Positions 1 through 9,816 of a DNA stretch of 64,000 nt are shown piece by piece. Source of the stretch: Tipula vernalis. Taxonomy: Eukaryota; Arthropoda; Insecta; Diptera; Tipulidae. Location of the stretch: positions 310,096,092-310,160,091 of the forward strand of contig OY282558.1 of assembly GCA_958295665.1 (NCBI GenBank), given 5' to 3'. Position 1 is the first letter of the stretch, and each line of letters opens with the position of its first letter. The position numbers and the translations under genes are program-made. The notes under the pieces were generated by a model that was not told the origin of the DNA, searched no databases, and saw only the letters and a program-made list of their open reading frames with translations.

Positions 1-204
1 CCACATAAAAATTTGGAGTTTTTACGTGCGGCCATTGTCAAGGTCTGGGATGAAATGCTTTGAACTGGGGTCACCCGGCAAAGGAAGGCCAAATTTCGCG
101 TTTATCCTCCTCTTCACACAGTCATCTCTTCGCACGAAATATTCCTTCGAATTACAACCATTTTACTTTTACGTCATTGTGGAATTAATAGCGAGAAAAT
201 CATG
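1..204. other. No recognisable feature
   Basis: I recognise no protein motif or repeat here. The stretch directly precedes the first BEL/Pao-like pol motif and may be more of the same decayed element, but this is only inference from position. Confidence 0.3.
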
Positions 205-500
205 AATCTATGCAACGCTTCTGGGAAGTTGAAGAACTTCCAACTGTACAACTATTCACAGAAACAGAAAAAAAGTGTGAAGCTCATTTTCTTGAAACGT
301 ATGAACCCAATTCCGAACGTAAATAAATAGTCAAACTTCCGTTCAATGAAAACTCTACGCCACCTTGAAATTTTGAAACGCAGCAATTTCTCGACTTCTT
401 TCAATGGAAAAACGGTTCCAAATCAATAAAATTCTTAAATTAGAATATTCCAAATGTATGAAAAAATATAGCGAACCTGGGGTGCTATTCTTGAACCATT

Positions 501-598
501 ACGAATATTTTCATATTGCGAGTTAGTGTAAAAGTATTACGAAAACTAGGATTTTTGTAAAACTTTTACACTAACTCGCAATACGAAAATTTTCAAAT
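501..598. repeat. Inverted repeat (hairpin, ~30-bp arms)
   Basis: Positions 501-535 and 562-596 are reverse complements with only a few mismatches; the core is GCGAGTTAGTGTAAAAGT against its complement. The spacer is about 26 bp. It interrupts the BEL/Pao pol reading between the CMKKY-like block and the LNDNLLVGP block, so it is probably a small MITE-like insertion. Confidence 0.7.
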
Positions 599-599
599 A

Positions 600-1126
600 A
601 TTTGATCATCTGAAATTCAGGTTCAAACCAGATGACCGTTTTTCTAAATGACAATCTTCTGGTAGGGCCAACCATACAAAGCGATCTCATTTCATTGTTG
701 TCACTTTGTCACTGACGACATCAACTATCAACGGATTATATGGCGCAAATCACCAAACCTTCCAATTGACCAGTACTGTCTTCAACTGAAAGCAACGGAA
801 ACGCTTCTGCGCCATTTGAAGCAACTGGCGCTCTTCAGTAAATTTCTTATGTCAACTAACGTCAATACAAGAAGCGCAAATCATCAAGATTTTTACGTCG
901 ACCGCACATGATGTCAGGAACCTCCAGTGAGGATGAAGCAGTTAACTTACAAAGTCAAATCATTAAAATCCTTCAGTCAGATGGGTTAAATTTGCGAAAA
1001 TGGTGCTCAAATTCTCTATTCAAATTACAGAACATTCCTGAAGACCACAGAGAAACTGTATTAAAGCATTCGGATTATGGTGAAATCCAACAATGGATTG
1101 GTTTACAATCAAGGTCATTATCATGA
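600..1126 (+). pseudogene. BEL/Pao reverse transcriptase fragment
   Basis: This is the polymerase part of the BEL/Pao pol. The open piece 908-1126 reads MMSGTSSEDEAVNLQSQI and continues with a LNLRKWCSN motif, which in this family follows directly after the YVDD catalytic box. The catalytic box lies at about 889-910. The bases for FYVD are present, but a short indel separates them from the following residues, so the active site is broken. No start codon is expected because pol is part of a polyprotein. The RNase H-like IQLLGYSNAS block at about 1350-1395 follows and is then cut by the family A repeat. Confidence 0.75.
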
Positions 1127-1396
1127 AGGAAATCATAACTACAAAACGACGAAAGTTTTCTGAATCATCGAAAATCTTGGACGGCTTTCTGCCAGTACAA
1201 TATATGCATCAATATATGCATCTCTTCCGAAAGTGTTGGATAAACAAGATTACCTAGGATGATTCAATACCACCTCACCTGCTAGAGGAATGGATTACTC
1301 TTCAATGCACCTGTATTTGAAAAGATTCAGATTCCACGTTGGATTTTTTACAACTAATCAGCCAATACAATTACTTGGATACAGTAATGCTTCTGT

Positions 1397-2031
1397 ATAT
1401 ACGTCTTTCATTCAATGTCGACATTCATTTATGGAGAGGGGCTTCAGTAGGACAAAATTCAGGAGTATGCTCGAACTGACTCGTCTTTAGTTTAGTCTGG
1501 ATTCCAGTAGGGTGCGCATCACGTGAGCTGTTCTGGTCATGTAATTAGACCGCTGCGTGATGGGTACAATTGTGTAAGGGGTAACCTGTTCACAATTCGC
1601 AAGTGTACGTGCTGCCTCCTCGCGGCAACCACTGGTAACTAAGGCCATTTGGCACATTTTAGGCCATTTGGCACATTTTAGGCCATTTGGCACAGGCTAA
1701 AGTACGGCGCTAAAGGAGAAAACCTTGACAAAATACCCTAATCTAAGGTGGAACAGCATATGCCAATGGATGAATGGCTGATAGGTTAATCAGTCCAAAA
1801 TTTGCGGACTTTGGATACCAGGCACCCTACAGTTTTATTTATCCTTCCTCTGGTAAAGCTGGGTGACCTAGAGGCGATTTGCAATTCCCAGCAACTCGTA
1901 GGGAGTGGGACAACCCTCTCGAAGTCCTTGGGCTCCAATGCTACCATCTTTCTAGTGGAACTACATGCTGTAGTAAACATCTAGGAGGGAGAGCAATAAG
2001 CCCATATAGTATGTATCACGTACCGGGAGGC
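1397..2031 (+). repeat. Dispersed repeat family A, copy 1
   Basis: This block matches, in inverted orientation, 8520-9313 at roughly 85-90% by eye, and both ends of the match fall abruptly inside other sequence. It interrupts the BEL/Pao pol between the RNase H-like and integrase blocks, so it inserted after that element. It carries a ~19-bp tandem repeat at 1642-1694 that is single-copy in the other family member. Short open frames on both strands are conserved in part between copies, but I recognise no protein. Compared with copy 2 it lacks about 45 bp near 1890 and lacks the AAT-rich end. Confidence 0.8.
1642..1694. repeat. 19-bp tandem repeat, ~2.9 copies
   Basis: AGGCCATTTGGCACATTTT is repeated nearly three times. 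The homologous place in family A copy 2 (about 9043-9072) has one full and one decayed unit, so the array expanded in this copy only. Confidence 0.9.
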
Positions 2032-2289
2032 GTACCGTATATTCACATATTTATTAGGCGATAAAAACCAAAGTCAGACAATTTTTGCAGTAATACTTAC
2101 TTACAAGAGATGGGCTCAAGCAGAAATTTACAGTGAAGAGGCAAGGATGAAGGAATTGTTGCTCGACTGCAATCCTCCTGTTCTTTTAACAACAAGCATT
2201 CTATAACTATTCCTAACAATCATGCGGTAACTAGCTTCATTATTTCACATTTAGATTATAATAATTTCATCCTTACTTATCAAAATCCT

Positions 2290-2965
2290 AAATAAAAATT
2301 TTTGGATTATTGGTTGTCGGAGCATGGTCAAAACTTTAGCGAGCATTTGCTTAATCTGCTGTCGTCACCGATCTGCGGTGACTAAGCAACTAATGGGAAT
2401 TCTTCCTCAACCCCGAGTAACTTCGAGCCGTACGTTCTTAAAAATTGGAGTTGACTATGCCGGGCCGATAACAATTTGTAACAAAAAGGGTTACAGTATG
2501 CTAAGCACATCAAGGTATACATAATTATGTCAGTATTTTTCTGTATGGCTGTAAATGCAATGCATATTGAGTTAGTCAGTGAGCTGAAAAGATTTATTGG
2601 TCGAAGAGAAATTTTAAACGAAGATTTTCAGAGGTTTATCACTTAACCCAATCGGCCGATTATAATCACTCAGTAAGAAGCTATTTGGTGGAAAAAGGAA
2701 TCAATTGGCATTTTATTTCGCCATATGCAGCTAATTTTGGTGGATTATAGAAAAGTGGAGTCATTCCGTGTCATCGGTGAATCGGCACTGACATTCGAAG
2801 AAATGTCAACCATAATAAATAATGCCGATCTTTTGAACTTCGATGTTTTGACTCCCAGCCACTTCCTCATTGGGGAACCCCTAACTACAATACCAGAGAC
2901 AAATCTTGATGACCGTAAAATTTCAAGACTTTCAAGATGGTCACTTATCAAAACGAATACTTAAC
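2290..2965 (+). pseudogene. BEL/Pao integrase fragment
   Basis: Between 2324 and 2524 the translation carries ICLICCRHRS (the C-x-x-C half of the zinc-binding domain), MGILPQPRV and FLKIGVDYAGPI, the start of the BEL/Pao integrase catalytic core including its first acidic residue. The piece 2725-2964 contains ALTFEEMSTI and LTPSHFLIGEPLTTIPE, hallmarks of the integrase C-terminal part. The central core that should hold the second catalytic Asp and the Glu (about 2525-2720) is out of frame and poorly preserved. The gene is dead. Confidence 0.8.
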
Positions 2966-3019
2966 TTCTTTTCAGGATCGTCCTAAATGGCAGCAATCAC
3001 CTATTGGACCATAATCAGG

Positions 3020-3190
3020 AGGCATTATGCTCATTCGAGAGCATAATCTACCACTTTCAAAATGGCTTGTTCTTCGTCTTATTGCTGTTCATCCTGGCCG
3101 AGATGGATTCATTAGAGTAGTCACTATAAAATACAAGGAGGAGATCTGAAGCGACCACTCAATAAAGTGTACCAACTTCCTGTCGATTAA
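3020..3190 (+). pseudogene. BEL/Pao pol C-terminal domain fragment
   Basis: Plus-strand translation gives MLIREHNLPLSKW followed by AVHPGRDGFIRVVTIKYK and a final VYQLPVD. This is the DUF5641-type tail that closes BEL/Pao pol. It stops at 3190 and is followed by an AAAGGAGGGGA purine tract, which fits the polypurine tract primer just before a 3' LTR. Confidence 0.75.
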
Positions 3191-3215
3191 CAAACTCAGT
3201 TTCTTAAAGGAGGGG

Positions 3216-3480
3216 AGAATATTCATAAAGATTTAATATTTTTCAATTTAATTTAAAATAATTTCAATTTTTTCTTTCATAACTTAAATTACAAACTATG
3301 GAAAGAAAGCCCCTAACAAAATGAGATTTTTTTTGTGTAGCTTCGTTCAATCCAATTGTACCACAATTAAACATTCGTGATGGAGGTAAACTTCTTTCAC
3401 ACTCAATATATATAAAAATATCTAGGTTAACCTTTTATTTTTATAATTAAGTGAATAATACATATTTTGACAATACAAGA
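3216..3480 (+). repeat. Possible 3' LTR remnant of the BEL/Pao element
   Basis: The block follows the purine tract directly, carries a TATATATAAAAAT stretch near 3408, and has no coding potential. No second copy is in the window to prove that it is an LTR or to define its end. Confidence 0.35.
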
Positions 3481-3489
3481 CCTCACACT

Positions 3490-3790
3490 GCTGGCATCGT
3501 GATGAGAGAATTTAGAAGATGTTGATATTCAAGTTCTGACATGACCATAACCTTAACCCTATCGAGCACCTGTGGAATACACTTCAAAGACAATTAACAG
3601 TCATTCAATCTCCTCTAACCACTCCTCCAACTAGGGCTGCTATACTTTGAAATCGCCCAACACAATTTTTCCGTTATAAAACATCATTTTGTCTATCGAG
3701 TATCTCGCAGCCGATGACTTGTTAGTGGGTATTTTGAGAGCAACACCCAGTACTGTCAGACGTCTACAATTCTAGATGGGACTTCTGAGC
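3490..3790 (+). pseudogene. Tc1-like transposase scraps
   Basis: Near 3535-3640 one frame reads HDHNLNPIEHLWNTLQRQL, the conserved block around the third catalytic residue of Tc1-like transposases (D-x-NPIEH-x-W). Near 3735-3770 another frame reads TPSTVRRLQF, which resembles the N-terminal helix-turn-helix of the same family. The C-terminal block thus comes before the N-terminal one, so the element is scrambled or two copies abut. No terminal inverted repeats are recognisable. Confidence 0.55.
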
Positions 3791-3929
3791 ATGAAGAAAT
3801 ACAATTTATACTTGTCGAATTATTGTCAGCATTGATTGTAAACCTAACTTCTTAACATTAAAAAAACTTTACTCTCTTTTGTCAAATTAAATAGGTGAAA
3901 AAAACTATTGTTAAAAAACTAGTGTTCAT

Positions 3930-3935
3930 TTTATT
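3930..3935 (-). terminator. Candidate polyadenylation signal of the THEM6-like gene
   Basis: AATAAA on the minus strand, about 100 nt downstream of the stop codon at 4037. The position is right for a short 3' UTR. No transcript evidence is available. Confidence 0.45.
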
Positions 3936-4036
3936 ATTGCTTTTAAAACTAGTATGCTATTTTAGAGAGAGTTGTACTTATATAATTCCACAACCTTCAC
4001 CTTAATAATACCAATGAATTGTTCATTAAACCGGAA

Positions 4037-4689
4037 CTAATCATCCTTCCTCAATTTTTTACTAGAAGCCTCTATCGAGTCCAACCACAATTTTAATTCT
4101 TCAGACATTTCGGGTCTAGTCTCACATTCTGGAAATTGTTTCATTAAATCCAATACATTAACTTTTGTAATACTTTGTTTTGACATCGCTACAGCTCTAA
4201 CAAAATTATCAGCCAATGTAATAAATTTCTGTTCCAAATAAATGGCCTTATCATCCCACCATACTAGTTTAGTTTCAATTCTGTATTGTGTAAAAATCTG
4301 TATGGCACGACGGTAGCGTACACTCGATGCACCTTGAACAGCACCACCGCCATTTTTTTTCACAGCACCATAAAGTCCGGTCAAACCATAGTAATGGAAT
4401 CGAGCAAAATCTAATTCACGCAAATATCTGGCATTATTCATGTGCCGAATAAAAATATCGACATCCTGTGTGGTCACGATTCCTAAAAATTAAATTATTA
4501 ATTTTGTAAGCAAAATTATATGATTTCAAAAAATTTTTTACGCATACCATTAATTGAGGTAGTCTCAGTAACTTTTACTTTTTTCCCGAAATATGCTGCT
4601 ATGCCAACTGTCCAAATACATCGGATGAAATAATTGACATCCCAAATGATATACAAAATTAATAATCCAATTAATGTTAGGCAACTCAT
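4037..4689 (-). CDS. THEM6-like protein (hotdog-fold thioesterase superfamily), 2 exons
   Basis: This is the only apparently intact host gene. Exon 1 is 4689-4548 (ATG at 4689-4687), the intron is 4547-4483 with GTATGC at its donor and TTTTTAG at its acceptor, and exon 2 is 4482-4037 ending in a stop. The joined frame is open and encodes about 195 residues, close to the ~200 of THEM6-type proteins. Residues ~1-35 are hydrophobic ([19 protein letters not shown]), a likely signal anchor. The body carries the diagnostic [19 protein letters not shown] motif near residue 55-75, followed by a 4HBT_2-type hotdog region. Members of this family lack a firmly established substrate. The gene's neighbours are all transposon debris, so context gives no clue to its role. 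Confidence 0.88.
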
Positions 4690-4713
4690 TGTTGGTCAGC
4701 AGTAGGAGAGGTA
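4690..4713 (-). other. Probable 5' UTR segment with upstream splice acceptor
   Basis: Going 5' from the ATG, the minus strand shows TTTACTTTCAG ending at 4714, a good pyrimidine-rich splice acceptor. A 5' UTR exon spliced from further upstream (above 4714) is therefore likely, but its donor and the promoter cannot be fixed by eye. Confidence 0.4.
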
Positions 4714-5170
4714 CTGAAAGTAAATTTAAAATAATTATAATTTACTAAATGGAAGAAAACGGAAATTGAAATGTAATTTAAAAGTTAAATCCGTATAAAG
4801 GTTAAGTCTATTATTAGCGAGCTATAGGCTACAAAGAAAACATTCCACAAAGTTAAATTATTGAAATAAAATTGCAGGTACAAATGTGTTTAGAAAATGT
4901 CTGTTTGATTACATTACTTAAATTAATGTATGTAGAAATTTAATTTGGTTCGTTTTAGTTTTTGAATATATTCCTGTAATGATTTTATTGCCGGTTGAAT
5001 AAAAAAAGGTTTACCGTCGTGTTGAGCAAAGCTAAATTTATATTTTAACTTGCCTTTTCTGCTTTAAAAAAAAAATTACTTTTTCCTAAACTGCGTAAGT
5101 TAGATCAATAAATTAAGAACAAACCAAACGTGGAAGTGTTGTCCTTATTCGTGGACCAACTAGCAGGAAG
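4714..5170. other. 5' flank of the THEM6-like gene; no other feature seen
   Basis: The stretch is AT-rich. It should hold the promoter and first 5' UTR intron of the minus-strand gene. I see no convincing TATA box or coding motif. Confidence 0.35.
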
Positions 5171-5770
5171 CCTGGTGAACGCTGTATTCAGAGAGTCATA
5201 CCTGCTGAAAATTTGTGGGAAAGTAGTTTTTGTCGTTAAGAATAGTATTGACAACCTGGCTGGACAACTCCGGGCCTGAGCCGCCAGAATCGTTCAAAGT
5301 TGCATTAAAACATACGCAGTTCAAAGGGGTGTATATCCTTAAATTTTTTTTAACATGTATTTTAGACGTATTTAAGTGATAAAACAATTACAGAAGATCT
5401 GGCTTTACCTAACCTATCGTAAGGCGAATGTAAAGTTGCTTTTATTATTAAGTGTTACATTTAAAATGTTTCATACCGTCTGTCATTTTTACAGTATATT
5501 TCCAATGCTATTGAAACGTAAAAAAAATATAGCCAGCCCCGCAGATAGATCGACCTGGATCACTTAAGTAGGTCTAAGATACATGTTAAAGAAATCAAGC
5601 GGTTTACTTCATTTCGAATTGCCTATGTTTTAACACCGTTTTGAAAAATTTTGGGGCGGTTCAGGCCCGCAGTGGCCAAGCAAGATTGTCGATACTATGT
5701 TATAGCCAAAAACTACCTTTCCACAAATTTTGGGCCAGTATAAAACTATTTTAACGAAACGTTCACCAGT
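5171..5770. repeat. Long inverted repeat (foldback element), ~240-bp arms
   Basis: The arm 5171-5405 matches the reverse complement of 5529-5770 at about 70-75% by eye, through blocks such as CTGGTGAACG, AAATTTGTGG, CTCAGGCCCG and TAACATGTAT. The loop is about 120 bp. No transposase and no clean target duplication are seen. It is a foldback or MITE-like element, or two old copies in opposite orientation. Confidence 0.75.
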
Positions 5771-5789
5771 TCTTAGACTATACAAATGA

Positions 5790-6205
5790 AATAATTCTTG
5801 TTCAGTGAAACATTTATCTGATTAGTCCAAAATTTTGAAAATGTATGTATTAATGTATTAATAGCATGAATCGTATCAACCCTCACGGTGTACTTTAGAA
5901 GTAGGAACCGTTTACTAGCACTGTGTGTGCTTTTCTGAAATTTCGCTTGTTTTTGTTTTTGAAACAATCCCAGTTCAAGGTTATCTTTCCTAAAAATGGC
6001 CTCTTTTTTGGCTCACTTGTGTAGAAACTGTAAACTCTACTTAGTAAGATCAAAAACAAAAGAGGAAACTGCAAAGAGCTACTTCGTGGTTAGTTTTCGA
6101 TGTTTTCACAACAAAGCTTAAAAGAAAGAAGTTTATTTTAGAAGGTAACGCTCAAATTGCAGTCCCACGTGTCGTATAATTCTTAGAGAAAAACCCAACA
6201 TGCAT
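5790..6205. other. No recognisable feature
   Basis: AT-rich DNA without coding motifs between two foldback elements. Confidence 0.3.
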
Positions 6206-7131
6206 CTTGCAACAACTTTTTTCAATTTTTTTAGTGTTTTTGAAGAGCTGCATCTTTGTGAAAAACGATCGTTCAGAAAGATGAGATACCGTTGCGCAAT
6301 CATAACAAATACTTAATACTAATCATAACAAATATTAAACCGGGAATTTTCTCTAAGTTAAGCCAATGCATAGGTCAGTTAGCCTGGTAATTAAGCTTCA
6401 ATTTAATTTGCTTTTGGTCTCTCTACATCATTTTTTGCTGTGAAATCTGACTTTGAATGATAAATGATCCTTTTGTTTTGATCATCGATACCTCAGCAAC
6501 CAATGTTTTCACAGAAAATTTTAGCGAAGCTTTAAAAACTTCATTAAATTAACCCTTTAATGATTATTTGAGAAAAGAACATTTTGTCCCCCTCAACACT
6601 AATTTGAAAAAGTACTAAAAAATGACTTTTTATGGTTTTTTAGTAAATCTACCGTTACTTTACAAATATTGATGAGAAGACTAATGTTGCCAGATTTTTT
6701 TGACAGCTTAATAGCCCTGTAGCCCTGTAATTTTCAAATTGATCCATCTAACCGTTTTTCCGGACAGATTGATTAAAGTTTTACAAAATAATTAAAGGAT
6801 CAAGTGATCATCAACATAAAAAAACAATTTTTTTAGACTTTTTTCACATTTTTTCATTAGTTGCTTGTTAACCGTTAACGATCGAAAGATTTTTTTGTAT
6901 CACCCATAAGACGACAGAAAATTAGATTACGTTCTGGAATATAGCCAATCATGAGAATCCCATTTCCAAAAAAAAAAAAAAAAATTCAAACGACTTGAGG
7001 ATACTCTTAATCATACTTTTTTTCTTTTCATCTATCAACTTTGAAAGAGAAGGTGGAATTAAAAAAAAAATGGGCAAGACAAATTTAAATTAAAAATGAA
7101 TTAAAATTCCATATTCTTAAAATTTATTGCA

Positions 7132-7410
7132 TTATGCTTGGTAACGCAGACATCTTTTAGCTTCTTCTTCATTAACATTTTGTTCAATTAAATAGAGTGC
7201 CATTGTAACGGCATTTGATGAACCAGTTATTGTACCAATACGATTTCTGGTACTATGAGTAAATCTTTTTTGATATTTGTCTATTAGCGCCTAATAAATG
7301 TTGTATTTCAATTAAATTACGACCACCTGGACCTAGAATAGCGCCTACAATTATTTCCGGAATATCTTTCTTTTTAGAACCCCTGCTGCTGATATCTCCT
7401 ATATCATAAT
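7132..7410 (-). pseudogene. NOVA/pasilla-like KH-domain terminal exon, frameshifted
   Basis: Minus-strand translation runs GDISSRGSKKKDIPEIIVGAI, then LGPGGRNLIEIQHL and ISKK, the first half of a KH RNA-binding domain with its GxxG loop (GPGG). A one-frame shift at about 7265-7270 follows. The next frame gives STRNRIGTITGSSNAVTMA and ALYLIEQNVNEEEAKR before a stop at 7132-7134, with AATAAA just downstream (7123-7128 on the minus strand). The xTRNRxxTITG block after the GxxG loop is typical of the third KH domain of NOVA proteins, pasilla in flies. With the frameshift, the missing upstream exons and its position inside a foldback element, this is a captured or trapped pseudo-exon. Another KH protein cannot be excluded. 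Confidence 0.65.
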
Positions 7411-7780
7411 CGGTTAAGAAATAGCCAAGTTCCATCCTAGTTGGCCATAATGCAGAATTAATTTCCAATCCAAAAATCTTTTTAGAATTCCATTTTCATC
7501 GCGCATACCAAATTTCACTAGAATTGGTCAAGAAATAGGGAAGTTCCATTCTAGTTGGCTATATTCAAGAACTTTATCCAAAAATAATTTTAGAATCCCA
7601 TTTCCAACGCACAAGTCAAATTTCATCATAATCGATTGATGACTAGCCAAGTTCTATCATACTGGGGCATATTCCAGAACTTTATCCAAAAATCATTTTA
7701 GAATTCCATTTCCATAGCGCATACTAAATTTCACTAAAATCGTTTAAGAAATAGCCAAGTTCCATAATAATTGGCCGTAT
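7396..7780. repeat. ~105-120-bp degenerate tandem array, ~3.3 units
   Basis: Units share phrases such as AGAATCCCATTTCCAACGC, AAATTTCACTAGAATTGG, AGCCAAGTTCCAT and CATATTCCAGAAC. The same repeat forms an independent array at 31390-31850. A truncated piece is also visible at the inner end of the left arm (6940-6975), so the array is part of the foldback element. Confidence 0.85.
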
Positions 7781-8279
7781 TTCAGAACGTCATCTAATTT
7801 TCTGTCGTCTTATGGGCGATACAAAAATTCTTTCGATCGTTAAGGGTTAACGAGTAACTAATGCAAAAATGTGAAAAGTCTAAAAAAATTATTTTTTTAT
7901 GTTGATGATCACTTGATCCTTTAATTATTTTGTAAAACTTTAATCAATCTGTCAAAGTCAGATATCACAGCAAAAAATTGTCGTAGACATAACCAAAAAC
8001 CAATTAAATTGAAGCTTAATTACCAGGCTACGCTGGTTTAACTTAAAGAAAATTTCCCGAGCCCGTGAATCCTTAAAAAAAAAATTTGAAAATTTCTTTC
8101 TCACGCTATTTCTTATGATTGTGCAACGGTATCTCACAAAAACTTCTGCTCAAAAATCTCGAAACTAGAGACTTGAAGATTTACAATGCTTTTTTTCTAT
8201 TTCTGTACGACCGTTTTTCACCAAGGTACAGACAGCTCATCAAAAAACAGTAAAAAAATTGAAAAAAATTTTTGTTCCT

Positions 8280-8519
8280 TTATTTTTTTGCAGTAGTGTT
8301 GTTTCTGAAAAGTTTGTCAGATTTGGCAAACCTTTTATCAAACAGTATAGTTATTAAGTAGTTGTCGCTTGTAGTACCAACAACTGTTCATTTCTACAAA
8401 AAAATTGGTTCACTAATGCATATCATAACTGGTTCAATTACGATTAAAGAACAATTATCAATTGCTTCCCGAAGTTAGTTCGAACATGAATATCACAACT
8501 AGTTTAATCACGACCAATA
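8280..8519. other. No recognisable feature
   Basis: AT-rich. Short phrases such as TATCATAACTGGTTCAATTACGA and its later variant recur twice at 8429-8450 and 8492-8515, an imperfect local duplication of about 65-bp period. Confidence 0.35.
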
Positions 8520-9313
8520 ATTATTATTATTATTGGAGGGCCATGCGGGCGATCAGCCACTTCGCACTGCGACCTAAAAGATCTATTGTGCTGGACCCTG
8601 CTTAATTATCCGTCCAGTCAATATTCAGGTTCTTAATGAACCTGACAATACTGCCTCCCGGTACGTGATACATACTATCTGGGCTTATTGCTCTCCCTCC
8701 TAGATGTTTACTACAGCATGTAGTTCCACTAGAAAGATGGTAGCATTGGAGCCCAAGGACCTCGATAGGGTTGTCCCACACCCGTATATTCCTACTCCTG
8801 GCCCGTATTCCGTTTGATTTTACTCTTACGAGTTGTTTGAAATTGCAAATCGCCTGTAGGTCACCCAGCTGCTTTACTATAGGAAGGCTAAATAAAACTG
8901 GTGGGTACCTGGTATCCAGAGTCCGCATATTTTGGACTGATTAACCTATCAGTCATTCATCCATCGGCATATGCTGTTCCACCTTAGATTAGTGTTTTTT
9001 GTCAAGGTTTTCTCCTTTAGCGCCGTACTTTAGCCTGTGCCAAATTGCCAAAAATGTGCCAAATGGCCTTAGTTACCAGTGGTTGCCACGAGGAGGCAGC
9101 ACATACACTTGCGAATTGTGAACAAGTTACCCCTTACACAATTGTACCCACCATGCAGCGGCCTAATGACAAGACCAGAACAGCTCACGTGATGCGCACC
9201 CTACTGGAAGCCAGACTAATTTAGAGACGAGTCAGTTCGAGCATACTCCTGAATTTTGTCCTACTGAAGCCCCTCTCCATAAATGAATGTCGACAGTGAA
9301 TGAAACACGTATA
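8520..9313 (-). repeat. Dispersed repeat family A, copy 2
   Basis: This is the longer of two family A copies, inverted relative to 1397-2031. On the minus strand it begins near 9313, beside a run of G residues, and ends near 8520 in a short AAT-rich tract after GATCGCCCGCATGGCCCTCC. An AAT-type tail is known from some I-type LINEs, so a non-autonomous retroposon is possible. A conserved open frame of 108 codons (8602-8928) includes RTLDTRYPPVL and LGLQCYHLSSGTTCCSKH. I do not recognise it as any known protein, and copy 1 does not keep it intact. Confidence 0.75.
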
Positions 9314-9339
9314 ACTGTATTAATCTACTCAATTTTGCC

Positions 9340-9356
9340 CCCCCCCCCCCCCCTTC
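9340..9356. repeat. Poly-C tract
   Basis: A run of about 16-17 C residues right beside the start of family A copy 2. The exact length may not be reliable in an assembly. Confidence 0.9.
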
Positions 9357-9812
9357 AATAGGCGCCAAACCACCATCACGACGAATAAAGAACCAAATCA
9401 AATTTTTTATAAATCTATATGTGAAATGGGTCTCACAAATGGAGTAATCACTACTTGAGATCAGCTCTTATCGGTTCGCACAAGAAGTTGTCGTACCAAT
9501 TGTTGCGTACTAATTAGTTATCGTTTAGTTTGATTCATTATTATATTAGACGTGAACATTTAGTTAGTGAGCTCTATAAAAAGCCATTTTGTGCACGCCA
9601 TTCGAGTACAAAATTATTACTTCATATTTTTATTTCAATGTAGTATAGGGACATTCTTTTCGTCACATTGACCAGAAGACGCATATAAAACTTGAAAAAT
9701 GTTACTCCGATAATTATTAGAACTAATGCTGTGTGCAGAAGACTTTTCAAACTAAACTTTTGTGAAACCCAGTAATTCATGCAATATTTAAATAGATGTC
9801 ACTAGGTTAAAA
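9357..9812. other. No gene; possible old LTR or promoter-like piece
   Basis: A CTATAAAAAG TATA-like element lies near 9574 with a CATTCGAGTAC sequence about 30 bp downstream, an arrangement seen in retroelement promoters. No second copy confirms an LTR. Positions 9716-9757 match the flanks of the palindromic MITE at 11374-11629. Confidence 0.3.
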
Positions 9813-9816
9813 GTAT

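Larger units (their letters stand above)
205..3215 (+). mobile_element. Decayed BEL/Pao LTR-retrotransposon pol region, with a nested repeat
   Basis: Translated pieces in shifting plus-strand frames follow the order of a BEL/Pao pol polyprotein. From about 211 there is a FWEVEELPT-like block, then a VKLPF-like block near 332, a LNDNLLVGPTIQ block near 640, reverse-transcriptase sequence to 1126, integrase near 2300-2520 (VDYAGPI), the LTPSHFLIGEPLT block near 2850-2890, and a C-terminal block near 3020-3190. A purine-rich tract at about 3207-3217 ends the coding part as expected for a polypurine tract. Many frameshifts and stops make it inactive. The stretch 1397-2031 is foreign (family A repeat). 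Gag and protease were not seen; the left end lies at or beyond the window edge. Confidence 0.8.
6210..8275. mobile_element. Large foldback element with a trapped KH-domain exon
   Basis: The left arm (6210-6457 and 6764-6960) is the reverse complement of the right arm (7775-8275). The inner part (6764-6945 against about 7780-7960) is about 90% identical by eye, sharing GATCAAGTGATCATCAACAT and GACGACAGAAAATTAGAT. The left arm has about 300 extra bases at 6458-6763. The interior carries a ~105-120-bp tandem array (7396-7780) and a host-derived KH pseudo-exon (7132-7410). No transposase is encoded, so it would be non-autonomous. Confidence 0.75.

Noticed and set aside
4475..4477. GTG as start codon of the THEM6-like exon
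   Set aside because: The codon is inside exon 2. The splice acceptor at 4483-4484 and exon 1 with an ATG at 4689 give a continuous family-like N-terminus.
8602..8928. 108-codon frame in family A considered as a gene
   Set aside because: Not kept in the other copy and no recognisable domain; treated as part of the repeat.
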